DNA of 38,857 bases from Methylobacterium sp. (lineage in GTDB: Bacteria > Pseudomonadota > Alphaproteobacteria > Rhizobiales > Beijerinckiaceae), in the NCBI RefSeq assembly GCF_028290105.1, contig NZ_JAQGKL010000040.1, positions 1-38,857 on the forward strand, written 5' to 3'. Below are positions 17,403 to 25,684 of this stretch, in pieces. The position numbers were made by a program, and so were the translations under genes. The notes below the pieces were generated by a model. That model was not told the origin of the DNA, ran no database searches, and saw nothing but the letters and a program-made list of their open reading frames with translations. How positions within the stretch are numbered: position 1 is the stretch's first letter; the number at the start of each line of letters is the position of its first letter.

Positions 17403-18649
17403 GCACGACGCGCCGCGCGCTCCTCGCCGCCGGAGCGGGGCTGGCCCTGGCCCGGCCCGCCCTCGCGCAGGCCGCACCCAAGGTCGTGGTGATCGGCGGC
17501 GGCTTCGGCGGCGCCACGGCGGCCCGAGCGCTCCGGCGCGGCGGCCTCGACGTGACCCTGGTCGAGGTGAACCCGACCTACACCGCCTGCCCGTTCAGCA
17601 ACGAGGTCATCGCCGGCCTGCAGCCGATAGCGGCGCAGCGCTTCGGTTACGAGGGCGTCGCCCACGCCGGCATCCGCGTCGTTCACGCCGCCGCCACCGG
17701 CATTGATGCGAACGCGCGCCGGGTCGCGCTGGCCGACGGGACGACGCTCCCCTACGACCGCCTCGTGCTCTCGCCGGGCGTCGACCTGCGCTTCGACGCC
17801 GTCCCGGGCTACGACGAGGCCGCCGCGACCCAGATGCCCCATGCCTGGAAGGCGGGGGAGCAGACGCTGCTGCTGGCACGCCAACTCGAGGCCATGCCGG
17901 AGGGCGGCACCGTGGTGCTGTCGGTGCCGGGCAATCCCTACCGCTGTCCGCCCGGCCCCTACGAGCGCGCCAGCCTGATCGCCCATGTGCTCAAGACCCG
18001 AAAGCCGCGCGCGAAGCTGATCGTGCTCGACGCGAAGGACACTTTCTCCAAGCAGCGCCTGTTCCAGGCGGCCTGGGCCCAACTCTACCCGGACCAGCTC
18101 GAATACGTGCCGCTGGCCGGGGGCGGACAGGTCTCGGCCGTCGATCCGGCCGCGATGATCGTGCGCACCGATTTCGCGGAGTACAAGGCGGACGTCGCCT
18201 GCATCATCCCGCCCCAGCGCGCCGGAAAGATCGCCGCGATCGCCGGGGTCGCCGACCGCAGCGGCTGGTGCCCGATCGACCCCGTCACCTTCGAATCCCG
18301 CATCGTGCCGGGCATCCACGTCATCGGCGACGCGGCCGTCGCCGGGGCGATGCCGAAATCCGCCTTCTCCGCCAATGCCCAGGCGAAGGTCTGCGCCGAC
18401 GCCGTGATCGACCTCCTGGCCGGACGCGCGCCCGAGACGCCGAAGCTGATCAACACCTGCTACAGCCTCGTGGCGCCGGGCTACGGCATCTCCGTCGCGG
18501 GCGTCTATCACCCGGCCGGCGGCGTCCTCGCCGATGTCGAGGGCGCGGGCGGGACAAGCCCCCTCGACGCGCCGATGTCCTTGCGCGCGCAGGAGGCGCT
18601 CTATGCCGCCGACTGGTACCGCACCATCACCCGGCAGGTCTTCGGGTGA
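17399..18649 (+). CDS. fccB: Flavocytochrome c sulfide dehydrogenase flavoprotein (FccB/SoxF)
   Basis: The 416-residue flavoprotein is exported (leader with RRALLAAGAGLALARPALA). It binds FAD through VVVIGGGFGGATAARAL. It keeps TACPFSNEVIAGL, whose Cys corresponds to the covalent flavin attachment site in Allochromatium FccB. It also has the two Cys positions of the redox disulfide, in YRCPPGPYERAS and INTCYSLV. Long tracts such as PQRAGKIA and GIHVIGDA also match that family. It oxidises sulfide or a related sulfur species and passes electrons to a cytochrome c. In Sox clusters the homologue is called SoxF. The stop overlaps the next start. Confidence 0.92.
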   Translation: MSTTRRALLAAGAGLALARPALAQAAPKVVVIGGGFGGATAARALRRGGLDVTLVEVNPTYTACPFSNEVIAGLQPIAAQRFGYEGVAHAGIRVVHAAATGIDANARRVALADGTTLPYDRLVLSPGVDLRFDAVPGYDEAAATQMPHAWKAGEQTLLLARQLEAMPEGGTVVLSVPGNPYRCPPGPYERASLIAHVLKTRKPRAKLIVLDAKDTFSKQRLFQAAWAQLYPDQLEYVPLAGGGQVSAVDPAAMIVRTDFAEYKADVACIIPPQRAGKIAAIAGVADRSGWCPIDPVTFESRIVPGIHVIGDAAVAGAMPKSAFSANAQAKVCADAVIDLLAGRAPETPKLINTCYSLVAPGYGISVAGVYHPAGGVLADVEGAGGTSPLDAPMSLRAQEALYAADWYRTITRQVFG

Positions 18650-19155
18650 AAGGTTTTCGGGTGAGAGGTACCCTGGGCTCGGTCCTGGTGGGTTGTGCGA
18701 TCCTGGCCTCGGGCGTCCTCGCGGAGGAGGGGGCCGTCACGGGAGAGGGTGCCCTGCGCCCCGTCGCCATCGTCGGCTCCGAGGTCCCGCAGTCGCTCAC
18801 CGAAACGCCTGGGGATCCCGTCCGGGGCCGGGCGCTCGTCGCCGACCGGACGAAGGGCCTCTGCCTCCTCTGCCACGCGGGCCCGTTTCCCGAGGAGCGC
18901 TTCCAGGGCAACATCGGTCCCGACCTCGCAGGGATCGGAGGGCGCCTGTCGGCGGCCGCGCTGCGCCTGCGCCTCGTCGATGGCCGGGCCTTGAACCCGG
19001 ACACCATCATGCCATCCTATTACACTCTGCAAGCGACGACCCGCGTCGGCGCGGCTTGGCGCGGCCGCCCGGTGCTGGAGGCCCAGGAGATCGAGGACAT
19101 CGTCGCCTTCCTCGGCACGCTGCGCGACACGCGGACGGAAGGTTCGGCCCTGTGA
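18646..19155 (+). CDS. soxX: SoxX-like monohaem cytochrome c
   Basis: The 169-residue protein has a signal peptide, one haem site CLLCH and a Met ligand in NPDTIMPSYY, the SoxX pattern. SoxX pairs with SoxA to attach sulfur substrates to SoxYZ. The start is GTG 18646, overlapping the fccB stop as GTGA; GTG 18661, preceded by AAAGG, is an equally good alternative and removes only five residues. SoxA is encoded three genes downstream, giving order X-Y-Z-A. Confidence 0.88.
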   Translation: MKGFRVRGTLGSVLVGCAILASGVLAEEGAVTGEGALRPVAIVGSEVPQSLTETPGDPVRGRALVADRTKGLCLLCHAGPFPEERFQGNIGPDLAGIGGRLSAAALRLRLVDGRALNPDTIMPSYYTLQATTRVGAAWRGRPVLEAQEIEDIVAFLGTLRDTRTEGSAL

Positions 19156-19628
19156 CACGCGAGATGCCCCGTTTGCCGAACCGCCGCCGGGTCCTCGCGC
19201 TCGGCACCGGCTCCCTCGCCACAATCGCCCTGCGGCCCGTCGCGGCGGAGGCCGTCACGCGCACGGAAACCACGGCGCAAGCCATCCGGCGCTTTGCCGG
19301 CGACGCCGAGATCCGGCCCGGCCGCGTCCATCTCGACCTGCCGCCGCTCGTGGAGAACGGCAACGCCGTCACCATCACGGTGACGGTGGACAGCCCGATG
19401 AGCGGCGAGGACCATGTCCGCCGCATCGCGGTGTTCAACGACAAGAACCCGCAGGCCAACGTGATCACGGTGCATCTCGGGCCCCGTGCGGGCCGCGCCG
19501 CCATCGCCACCCGCATCCGGCTCGCCGACACGCAGCGCATTACCGCCATCGCGGAGACCAGCGACGGGCGCTACTGGTCGACCTCGGCCGATGCCATCGT
19601 CACCCTCGCCGCCTGCCTGGAGGGCTGA
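19152..19628 (+). CDS. SoxY-related carrier with AACLE arm
   Basis: The 158-residue SoxY relative has a Tat-like leader (NRRRVLALGTGSLATIAL) and the SoxY immunoglobulin-like fold (VTITVTVDSPMSGEDHVRRI, FNDKNPQANV). True SoxY ends in GGCGG, whose Cys carries the sulfur substrate. This protein ends in AACLEG, keeping the Cys (C155) but replacing the flexible glycines. I recall a named subfamily of SoxY relatives with an AACIE arm, which this fits. GTG 19152 overlaps the soxX stop and has GGAAGG nine bases upstream; ATG 19164 is an alternative. Expected to form a heterodimer with SoxZ in the periplasm. The cargo is unknown and may differ from thiosulfate. Confidence 0.85.
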   Translation: MTREMPRLPNRRRVLALGTGSLATIALRPVAAEAVTRTETTAQAIRRFAGDAEIRPGRVHLDLPPLVENGNAVTITVTVDSPMSGEDHVRRIAVFNDKNPQANVITVHLGPRAGRAAIATRIRLADTQRITAIAETSDGRYWSTSADAIVTLAACLEG

Positions 19629-19634
19629 AGCGCC

Positions 19635-19955
19635 ATGGCCCGGACCCTGATCAGCGTGCCGAAGACCGCGGAGGCCGGCGAGATCGTCACCATCAAGACC
19701 TTGATCTCGCATCCGATGGAGACCGGCTTCCGGCCCGGCGCCGACGGGCGCATCATGGCCCGCGACATCATCACGGACTTCACCTGCCTCTACGACGGCG
19801 AGGAGGTGTTCCGCGCGGAAACCTTCCCGGCCACCGCCGCGAACCCGTACCTGACCTTCACTACCCGGGCGACGCGCACCGGCACCCTCAGCTTCATCTG
19901 GCGCGGCGACAACGGTTTCGAGCAGACCGAGACCGCGACCCTGACGGTGACGTGA
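19635..19955 (+). CDS. soxZ: Sulfur carrier subunit SoxZ
   Basis: The 106-residue protein matches SoxZ in length and motifs: RTLISVPKTAEAGEIVTIKT, ISHPMETGFR, DFTCLYDGEEVFRAE and SFIWRGDNG. It is the partner of SoxY and lacks its own signal peptide, so it is expected to be exported with SoxY by the Tat route. It starts six bases after the SoxY-like stop and overlaps the soxA start (GTGA). Confidence 0.93.
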   Translation: MARTLISVPKTAEAGEIVTIKTLISHPMETGFRPGADGRIMARDIITDFTCLYDGEEVFRAETFPATAANPYLTFTTRATRTGTLSFIWRGDNGFEQTETATLTVT

Positions 19956-20725
19956 GAGGCCGCTCGGCCCCGGTTCTCGGCCTGTTGCTGGCATGGTCCG
20001 CGACGGCGGCCGAGATTCCGGTCTCGGAGCGGCGCTCGGGGTTCGACGCCATGAGCCCCGACATCCAGGCGATGCAGCAGGACGAGATGGCCAATCCCGG
20101 CCTGCTCTGGCTGCAGGACGGCGCCGACCTCTGGGGGAAGGCCCCGTCGCCGGATCGTCCCGCCTGCGCCGGCTGCCACGGCGAGGCCGGCGCCAGCATG
20201 CGCGGGGTCGCCGTCCGCTATCCCGTCTACGACGCGGCGACGGCCGCGCCGATCGACCTCGAAGGGCGGATCAACGCCTGCCGCGCGCGCCACCAGGGCG
20301 CGGCCCCGTTTCCGCGCGAGAGCCGTGAGCTTCTCGGGCTGACCACCTACGTCGCGGCGCAGTCGCGCGGATTGCCGATCGCGCCGCCCGACGACCCGCG
20401 CCTCGCGTCGGCCCGCGCCGTCGGCAAGGCGCTGTTCACCCAGCGCATGGGCCAACTCGGCCTCTCCTGCGCCGCCTGCCATGACGACCATGCCGGGCGG
20501 CGCCTCGGGGCGGCCCTGATCCCGCAGGGGCACCCCACCGGCTATCCGCTCTACCGGCTCGAATGGCAGGGCGTCGGGTCGGTGCAGCGGCGCCTGCGCA
20601 ACTGCATGACGGGCATGCGGGCCGAGCCCTTCGCCAACGGAGCGCCGGAATTCGTCGCCCTCGAACGCTACCTGATGGACCGGGCGAGCCCGTTGCCCCT
20701 GGAGACGCCGGCCGTCCGTCCCTGA
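19952..20725 (+). CDS. soxA: Dihaem cytochrome SoxA
   Basis: The 257-residue product has a signal peptide and two haem motifs, CAGCH and CAACH. It has the SoxA active-site segment RLRNCMTGMRAEP, whose Cys is the persulfide-type haem ligand in the family, and another Cys in INACRARHQG. All key residues for SoxA chemistry therefore seem present. With SoxX it would load a sulfur compound on the carrier. It is the last gene of the operon and faces the UDP-galactopyranose mutase gene convergently. No soxB or soxCD follows. Confidence 0.92.
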   Translation: MRGRSAPVLGLLLAWSATAAEIPVSERRSGFDAMSPDIQAMQQDEMANPGLLWLQDGADLWGKAPSPDRPACAGCHGEAGASMRGVAVRYPVYDAATAAPIDLEGRINACRARHQGAAPFPRESRELLGLTTYVAAQSRGLPIAPPDDPRLASARAVGKALFTQRMGQLGLSCAACHDDHAGRRLGAALIPQGHPTGYPLYRLEWQGVGSVQRRLRNCMTGMRAEPFANGAPEFVALERYLMDRASPLPLETPAVRP

Positions 20726-20807
20726 GGCGCCCCAGGTGCGTTCGCAGAGCGTCGGAGGCGGGCGGCGCCTGCGTGCTGCGTTGACGTGCCCGGGCCATTG
20801 CAGGGCG

Positions 20808-21962
20808 TCAGGCCGCGCCGGTGGCGGCCATGTCGGCCGCCGCCGCCCGGACCCGGCCGTCGCGGCGTGGGACCTGTGCCTCGATCCGCCGGAACGTGGC
20901 CAGCGCCTGACCGACGATCTGGTCCATGTTGTAGTACCGGTAGGTGGCGAGCCGCCCGACGAACCAGACCTGCCGCTCGTTCAGGGCGCGCCGCTCGTAG
21001 CGCTTGAACAGGGCCTGATGCTCGGGACAGGGGATCGGGTAGTAGGGGTCCCCGTCGGCCGCCGGGTATTCGTAGGTCAGGGCGGTGCGCGGATGCACCT
21101 GCCCGGTGAGATGCTTGTATTCCGTGACCCGGGTGTACGCTTCGGTCTGCGGATAGTTCACGACGCCGACGGGCTGGTGCCAGGCCACGTCGCGGGTGAC
21201 GTGCTCGAAGCGCAGGCTCCTGTAGGGCAGGGCCCCGTAGCAGGTGTCGAAATAGGTATCGATCGGCCCGGTGAAGATCGTCCGGCAGTCCCGGGCCGCG
21301 CGGCCGAGGCTGCGATAGTCGGTGCCCAGCGCCAGGGTGATGTTCGGATGGTCGAGCATGGCCGAGAACATCGACGTGTAGCCGTGCTTGGGCATCGCTT
21401 GGTAGGTGTCGGTGAAGTAGCGGTCGTCCCGGTCCGTCCGGGTCGGCACCCGGGCCGTCACCGACTTGTCGAGCTGCGAAGGGTCGCGGCCCCATTGCTT
21501 GCGGGTGTAGCCCTGGAAGAACTTCTCGTAGAGTTCGCGCCCCACCGCGGAGACGACCACGTCCTCGGCGGTCTTGATCTCGGCCACCGGCTCGGCGCGC
21601 GCGGCGAACCAGGCCTTCAGCGTCTCGGAATTCAGGTCGAGGCCGTAGAGCGTGTTGATGGTGTCGAGGTTGATCGGGATCGGCACGCGCTGTCCGTCCA
21701 CCTCCGCCAGCACCCGGTGCTCGTAGGGGCGCCAGGCCGTGAAGTCCGAGAGATAGTCGAAGACCGGCTTGGCGTTGGTATGGAAGATGTGCGGCCCGTA
21801 GCGATGGATCATCAATCCGTCGGCGTTCAGCCCGTCATAGGCGTTGCCGCCGATATGGTCGCGCTTGTCGACCAGGAGCACGCGCTCGTCGCGCTCGCGC
21901 GCGATGCGCTCGGCCAGCACGCTGCCCGCGAAACCGGCGCCGACGATCAGCCAATCGTGCAT
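20808..21962 (-). CDS. glf: UDP-galactopyranose mutase
   Basis: It converts UDP-galactopyranose to UDP-galactofuranose with reduced FAD, supplying Galf for cell-surface glycans. The 384 residues include WLIVGAGFAGSVLAERIA, RDHIGGNAYD, RYGPHIFHTN and the ending YRYYNMDQIVGQAL, all typical of bacterial Glf. ATG 21962 matches the family N-terminus; GTG 21989 is possible, and neither has a strong ribosome binding site. The glycosyltransferase gene lies just upstream on the same strand, so the pair probably forms an operon. Confidence 0.93.
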   Translation of the reverse strand: MHDWLIVGAGFAGSVLAERIARERDERVLLVDKRDHIGGNAYDGLNADGLMIHRYGPHIFHTNAKPVFDYLSDFTAWRPYEHRVLAEVDGQRVPIPINLDTINTLYGLDLNSETLKAWFAARAEPVAEIKTAEDVVVSAVGRELYEKFFQGYTRKQWGRDPSQLDKSVTARVPTRTDRDDRYFTDTYQAMPKHGYTSMFSAMLDHPNITLALGTDYRSLGRAARDCRTIFTGPIDTYFDTCYGALPYRSLRFEHVTRDVAWHQPVGVVNYPQTEAYTRVTEYKHLTGQVHPRTALTYEYPAADGDPYYPIPCPEHQALFKRYERRALNERQVWFVGRLATYRYYNMDQIVGQALATFRRIEAQVPRRDGRVRAAAADMAATGAA

Positions 21963-22029
21963 CACGCGTGAACTTTCATGCTGCGGCACGGCCCCGATGG
22001 TCGGGCCGCGCGGGGAGGGGACGGGAGGA

Positions 22030-23283
22030 TCAGGCGGTTTCGCGCAGGAGCACGGGGAGCCTGGAGACGGAGTTCGGAAGGCCGGCCAGGATCAGGGCCT
22101 GCATCTCCGCCCAGGTCCGGTCCCAGGAGCCCTCCGCGAGGCGCCGGTCGACCCGGGCGAGCCAGGGTCCGCGCGGGCGGGTGAGCAGCGCCTCGACCGC
22201 GCGCGCGGTCTCCATCGGCGTGCCGGCGATCTCGACCAGGCCGGCCTCGCCGTAGCTGCGCACCACGTCGACGATGGGCGTCGAGACGACCGGCAGGCCG
22301 GCGGCCAGGAATTCCGGCGTCTTGGTCGGGCTGATGAAGCGCGTCGACGCGTTCAGCGCGAACGGCATCAGGCCGACGTCCCAATGGCCCAGGTAATCGG
22401 GCAGCGCGTCGTAGGATTTCGGCCCCAGCCAATGGATGTTGGGCCGTTTCGGCAGCCCGGCCGGATCGATCTTCACCACGGGGCCGAGGACGACGATGTG
22501 CCAGTCAGGGCGCAGGTCGGCGAGTCTGCCCAGAAGATCGGGATCGAAGCGCTCGTCCACCACGCCGAAGAAGCCGAGGCGGGGATGCGGGATCGCGGCC
22601 TGGTCGGCCGGGTCCGGGACGCCGCCCGCCCGCGCCCGGCGGAAATGGGCCGTATCCACCGACGAGGGGAAGCAGTGGATGTCGGGATGCGCGTCGCGCT
22701 TGGCCTCGTAGAGGCTGCGCCCGCCCGTGAAGACGAGGTCGGCCCGCGCCAGCAGGGCCTTCTCCTGGGCGATCAGGGCTTCCGACGCGCCCTGGAAGGC
22801 CGAGAGCTCGTCCATGTTGTCGTAGAGGGTCAGGTCCCGGACCAGATCGGACGTGAACGCGATGGCCGCGGGCGTGTAGTACCAGAAGACCCGCGTCGTG
22901 CTGGCGTGCGCCTCCAATGCCTCGGCGACGAGCCGCGCGAGGATCGCGGTACGCCCCGCTTCAGGTCCCGTCTCGAGCGTCCGGTCGAGGATCGGGACGA
23001 GGACGTCGAGGCCCGGCCCGATCCGCTCGCGCGCCAGCCGAGGCACCGTGCCCGCCTCGAACAGCGGCTCCTCGATGAAGAGGATGTCGAAGACGGCCGC
23101 CGCGCGGGTGAGGAGATGCTGCGGGCGCTGCCAGACGAAATTCCAGCGCAGGTGCGAGAAGCAGACGAGGAGCGGGCGCGGATCGGCGGAATGCGTGACG
23201 TCCGTCCCGGGTCGCACGATGGGTGTGGGTGAGCCTCCGGTTTCGGCGGCGCGGCGAAGTATCGGTCCAGTCTCAAGCGTCAC
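22030..23283 (-). CDS. GT4-like glycosyltransferase
   Basis: The 417-residue protein has a two-domain Rossmann-like layout. The N-terminal part includes LLVCFSHLRWNFVWQRPQH, and the C-terminal nucleotide-sugar part includes LGFFGVVDERFD, WHIVVLGPV, NIHWLGPKSYDALPDYL and SPTKTPEFLAAGLPVVSTP. This fits GT4-like enzymes. The start appears to be GTG 23283 after a purine-rich stretch. It is upstream of glf, so it may transfer galactofuranose or build the acceptor chain. No membrane segment is evident. Confidence 0.85.
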   Translation of the reverse strand: MTLETGPILRRAAETGGSPTPIVRPGTDVTHSADPRPLLVCFSHLRWNFVWQRPQHLLTRAAAVFDILFIEEPLFEAGTVPRLARERIGPGLDVLVPILDRTLETGPEAGRTAILARLVAEALEAHASTTRVFWYYTPAAIAFTSDLVRDLTLYDNMDELSAFQGASEALIAQEKALLARADLVFTGGRSLYEAKRDAHPDIHCFPSSVDTAHFRRARAGGVPDPADQAAIPHPRLGFFGVVDERFDPDLLGRLADLRPDWHIVVLGPVVKIDPAGLPKRPNIHWLGPKSYDALPDYLGHWDVGLMPFALNASTRFISPTKTPEFLAAGLPVVSTPIVDVVRSYGEAGLVEIAGTPMETARAVEALLTRPRGPWLARVDRRLAEGSWDRTWAEMQALILAGLPNSVSRLPVLLRETA

Positions 23284-23521
23284 AGATGAATCCCGTCCCC
23301 AGCTCCGTTGAGCATGATCCTCACAACAAACCGCAGGCAGGGGCTGATTGTTCAGAACTAGTCGTTGTTTGTTTATCAGTCGGGAACACCCAAATGTTAA
23401 TGTTAGCCCGTCGATAGAGTCATATTTTACCGCGATGATGGGCGGCCTAACGTGTCATTTTAGCTGATATGATCGGTATGATACCCGACAGAGCGCTGTC
23501 CGAGCGCCAGAAGCGCGTGCC
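23284..23521. promoter_or_regulatory. AT-rich divergent promoter region of the glycan locus
   Basis: These 238 bp are the most AT-rich stretch in the window and separate the leftward GT/glf pair from the rightward GH1/GH1/ABC genes. Two TATGAT boxes at 23468 and 23477, 40-55 bp before the GH1-RmlD start, resemble sigma-70 -10 elements. AAC-rich and GTT-rich tracts (about 23317-23377) lie nearer the GT gene. The low GC is consistent with a promoter or a foreign insertion boundary. Confidence 0.45.
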
Positions 23522-25684
23522 ATGGACGTGACCGGCACGCCGCTCGAGCTTTGGGGCGGGTTCGAATGCACGGTCGCGCGGATCGGGGACCGGTTCCGGG
23601 ATCAGATGCGCGAGACCGGGCACCGCTGGCGGATGGCGGATCTCGACGCGGTGGCGCGGCTGGGCCTGCGCACCCTGCGCTACCCGGTGCTGTGGGAGAC
23701 CGTGGCACCGCACGCCCCGGACGTTCGGGACTGGTCCTGGCACGATGCGCGGCTCGCGCACCTGCGCCGCCTCGGCATCGACCCCATCGCCGGCCTGCTG
23801 CACCACGGCAGCGGCCCTCGCTACACGAACCTGCTCGATCCGGCACTGCCCGCGTCGCTGGCCGATCACGCCGGGCGTGTCGCCGCCCGCTATCCCTGGC
23901 TCACGCGCTTCACGCCGGTCAACGAGCCCCTGACCACGGCCCGCTTCAGCGGGCTCTACGGCCATTGGTATCCGCATGCGCGCAGCGAGTCGGCCTTCCT
24001 GCGCATGGTGGTGATCCAGTGCAAGGCGACCGTGCTCGCCATGCGGGCGATCCGCCGGATCACCCCGGGCGCGCGGCTGATCCAGACCGAGGATATCGGC
24101 CGGACCTTCAGCACGCCGGCGCTGGCCGCCCAGGCCGATTACGAGAACGCGCGGCGCTGGCTCAGCCTCGACCTCCTGTGCGGGCGGATCGGACCCGACC
24201 ATCCCTGGCACCGGCGCCTGATCGAGAACGGTGTCGCGGCGGAGGACCTGGCGCTGCTGGGCGGCGGCGAGGGCACCCCCGACATCATCGGCGTCAACCA
24301 CTACCTCACCAGCGAGCGCTACCTCGATGGGGGGCTGAACGCCTACCCGGAGACCCTGCGGGGCGGGAACGGGCTCCAGCCCTACGCCGACGTGGAGGCC
24401 GTCCGGGTCCTTCACTGCGCCGAGGTCACGGGCCCGGCCGCGCGCCTCACCGAGACCTGGGAGCGCTACGGCCGGCCCCTCGCGGTGACGGAGGTGCATC
24501 ACGGCTGCAGCCGGGACGAGCAGCTGCGCTGGCTCGCCGAGGTCTGGGACGCGGCCGTCGCGGTGCGCGCCGAGGGCGTGCCGGTGGCGGCGGTGACCCT
24601 GTGGTCGCTGCTCGGCGCCGTCGACTGGAACAGCCTCCTCGTCGATCGGGCCGGCACCTACGAGCCCGGCGCCTTCGACATCCGCGCCGCCGCTCCCCGC
24701 GAGACGGCGCTGGCCAAGGCGGCCCGCGCGCTCGCGACCACGGGCCGGTTCTCCCATCCCGTCCTCGACACGCCGGGCTGGTGGCGCCGGGCGTCGCGCC
24801 TCTACGCGCCACCCGGCAGCCACACGGCGACCGGGCCGGACGAGGCGCGCCCGATCCTGGTCCTGGGGGCAGACGGTGCCCTCGGGCGGGGTCTGATCCG
24901 CATCGGCGCCGATCGCGGATTGCGCCAAGTCGGCGTTGCGGCGGATGGCAGCGACACGGACGGGCTCGCCGAGCGGATCGCCGCGTGCCGGGCCTGGGCG
25001 GTGATCGACGCGAGCGGTCTCGATTCCGGCATGGCCGTGCGGCGCTATCCCGGCGCGACGTTGCGCGTCGATGCCGGCCGGGCCGGGCGCGTCGCGGCGG
25101 CCTGCGCGCGAGCCGGCGTGCCGCTCGTCGCCTTCTCGAGCGCCCACGTCTTCGACGGAAGCCTCGGCCGCCCGGCCTGGGAGACCGACCCCGTGCGACC
25201 GGACGGCCGGTATGGCTTCAGTGCCGCCGAAGCCGAGGCGCAGATCCGCGTGCACCATTCCCACGCGCTGATCGTGCGCACCGGCCTCGTCTTCGACGCG
25301 CCCGATCCCGACGCCCGCCCCGAGCACGTCCTTGGCGCACTCGGGGCCGCGCCGGGACTGGCGCCGCACGCCCCCGAGACCCTGTCGCTGAGCTACCTGC
25401 CCGACCTCGCGCACGCGGCCCTCGATCTCCTCGTCGACGGCGAGGCCGGACCCTGGCACCTGGTCAACCGGGGGGCGATGACCCGCGACGACTTCGTGGC
25501 CGAGGTCGCCCGCGCCCTGCGGGGGTACACTCCGTCCGTGGCGGCCCCACGCCCGCCCATCCTCAACCGCGCCCTGACCAGCACGCGCGGCCTGATCATG
25601 CCGACGCGGGCCAGCGCCCTGCAGCGCTTCCTCGTCGCGGCCCGCGCCGCGCCCCCGCTCGCCACCCGGCAGGCCGCGGAATGA
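23522..25684 (+). CDS. GH1-like domain fused to RmlD-like reductase domain
   Basis: The 720-residue product is a fusion. Residues about 8-400 resemble family 1 glycosidases, with acid/base E135 in TPVNEPLTT and nucleophile E324 in AVTEVHHG. Residues about 440-700 resemble dTDP-4-dehydrorhamnose reductase, with GADGALG (449-455) and FSSAHVFDGS. The YxxxK motif reads Y564-G-F-S-A568, so the catalytic Lys is absent. STDYVFDG also reads SSAHVFDG. The reductase half may thus bind a sugar nucleotide without reducing it. There is no signal peptide, so action is cytoplasmic, which fits synthesis rather than degradation. It overlaps the next gene (ATGA). The ATG has only a weak ribosome binding site. 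Confidence 0.82.
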   Translation: MDVTGTPLELWGGFECTVARIGDRFRDQMRETGHRWRMADLDAVARLGLRTLRYPVLWETVAPHAPDVRDWSWHDARLAHLRRLGIDPIAGLLHHGSGPRYTNLLDPALPASLADHAGRVAARYPWLTRFTPVNEPLTTARFSGLYGHWYPHARSESAFLRMVVIQCKATVLAMRAIRRITPGARLIQTEDIGRTFSTPALAAQADYENARRWLSLDLLCGRIGPDHPWHRRLIENGVAAEDLALLGGGEGTPDIIGVNHYLTSERYLDGGLNAYPETLRGGNGLQPYADVEAVRVLHCAEVTGPAARLTETWERYGRPLAVTEVHHGCSRDEQLRWLAEVWDAAVAVRAEGVPVAAVTLWSLLGAVDWNSLLVDRAGTYEPGAFDIRAAAPRETALAKAARALATTGRFSHPVLDTPGWWRRASRLYAPPGSHTATGPDEARPILVLGADGALGRGLIRIGADRGLRQVGVAADGSDTDGLAERIAACRAWAVIDASGLDSGMAVRRYPGATLRVDAGRAGRVAAACARAGVPLVAFSSAHVFDGSLGRPAWETDPVRPDGRYGFSAAEAEAQIRVHHSHALIVRTGLVFDAPDPDARPEHVLGALGAAPGLAPHAPETLSLSYLPDLAHAALDLLVDGEAGPWHLVNRGAMTRDDFVAEVARALRGYTPSVAAPRPPILNRALTSTRGLIMPTRASALQRFLVAARAAPPLATRQAAE

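Noticed and set aside
18534..19628. Extended N-terminal form of the SoxY-like gene starting inside fccB
   Set aside because: The extra part overlaps two well-supported genes in another frame; the Tat leader fixes the start near 19152-19164.
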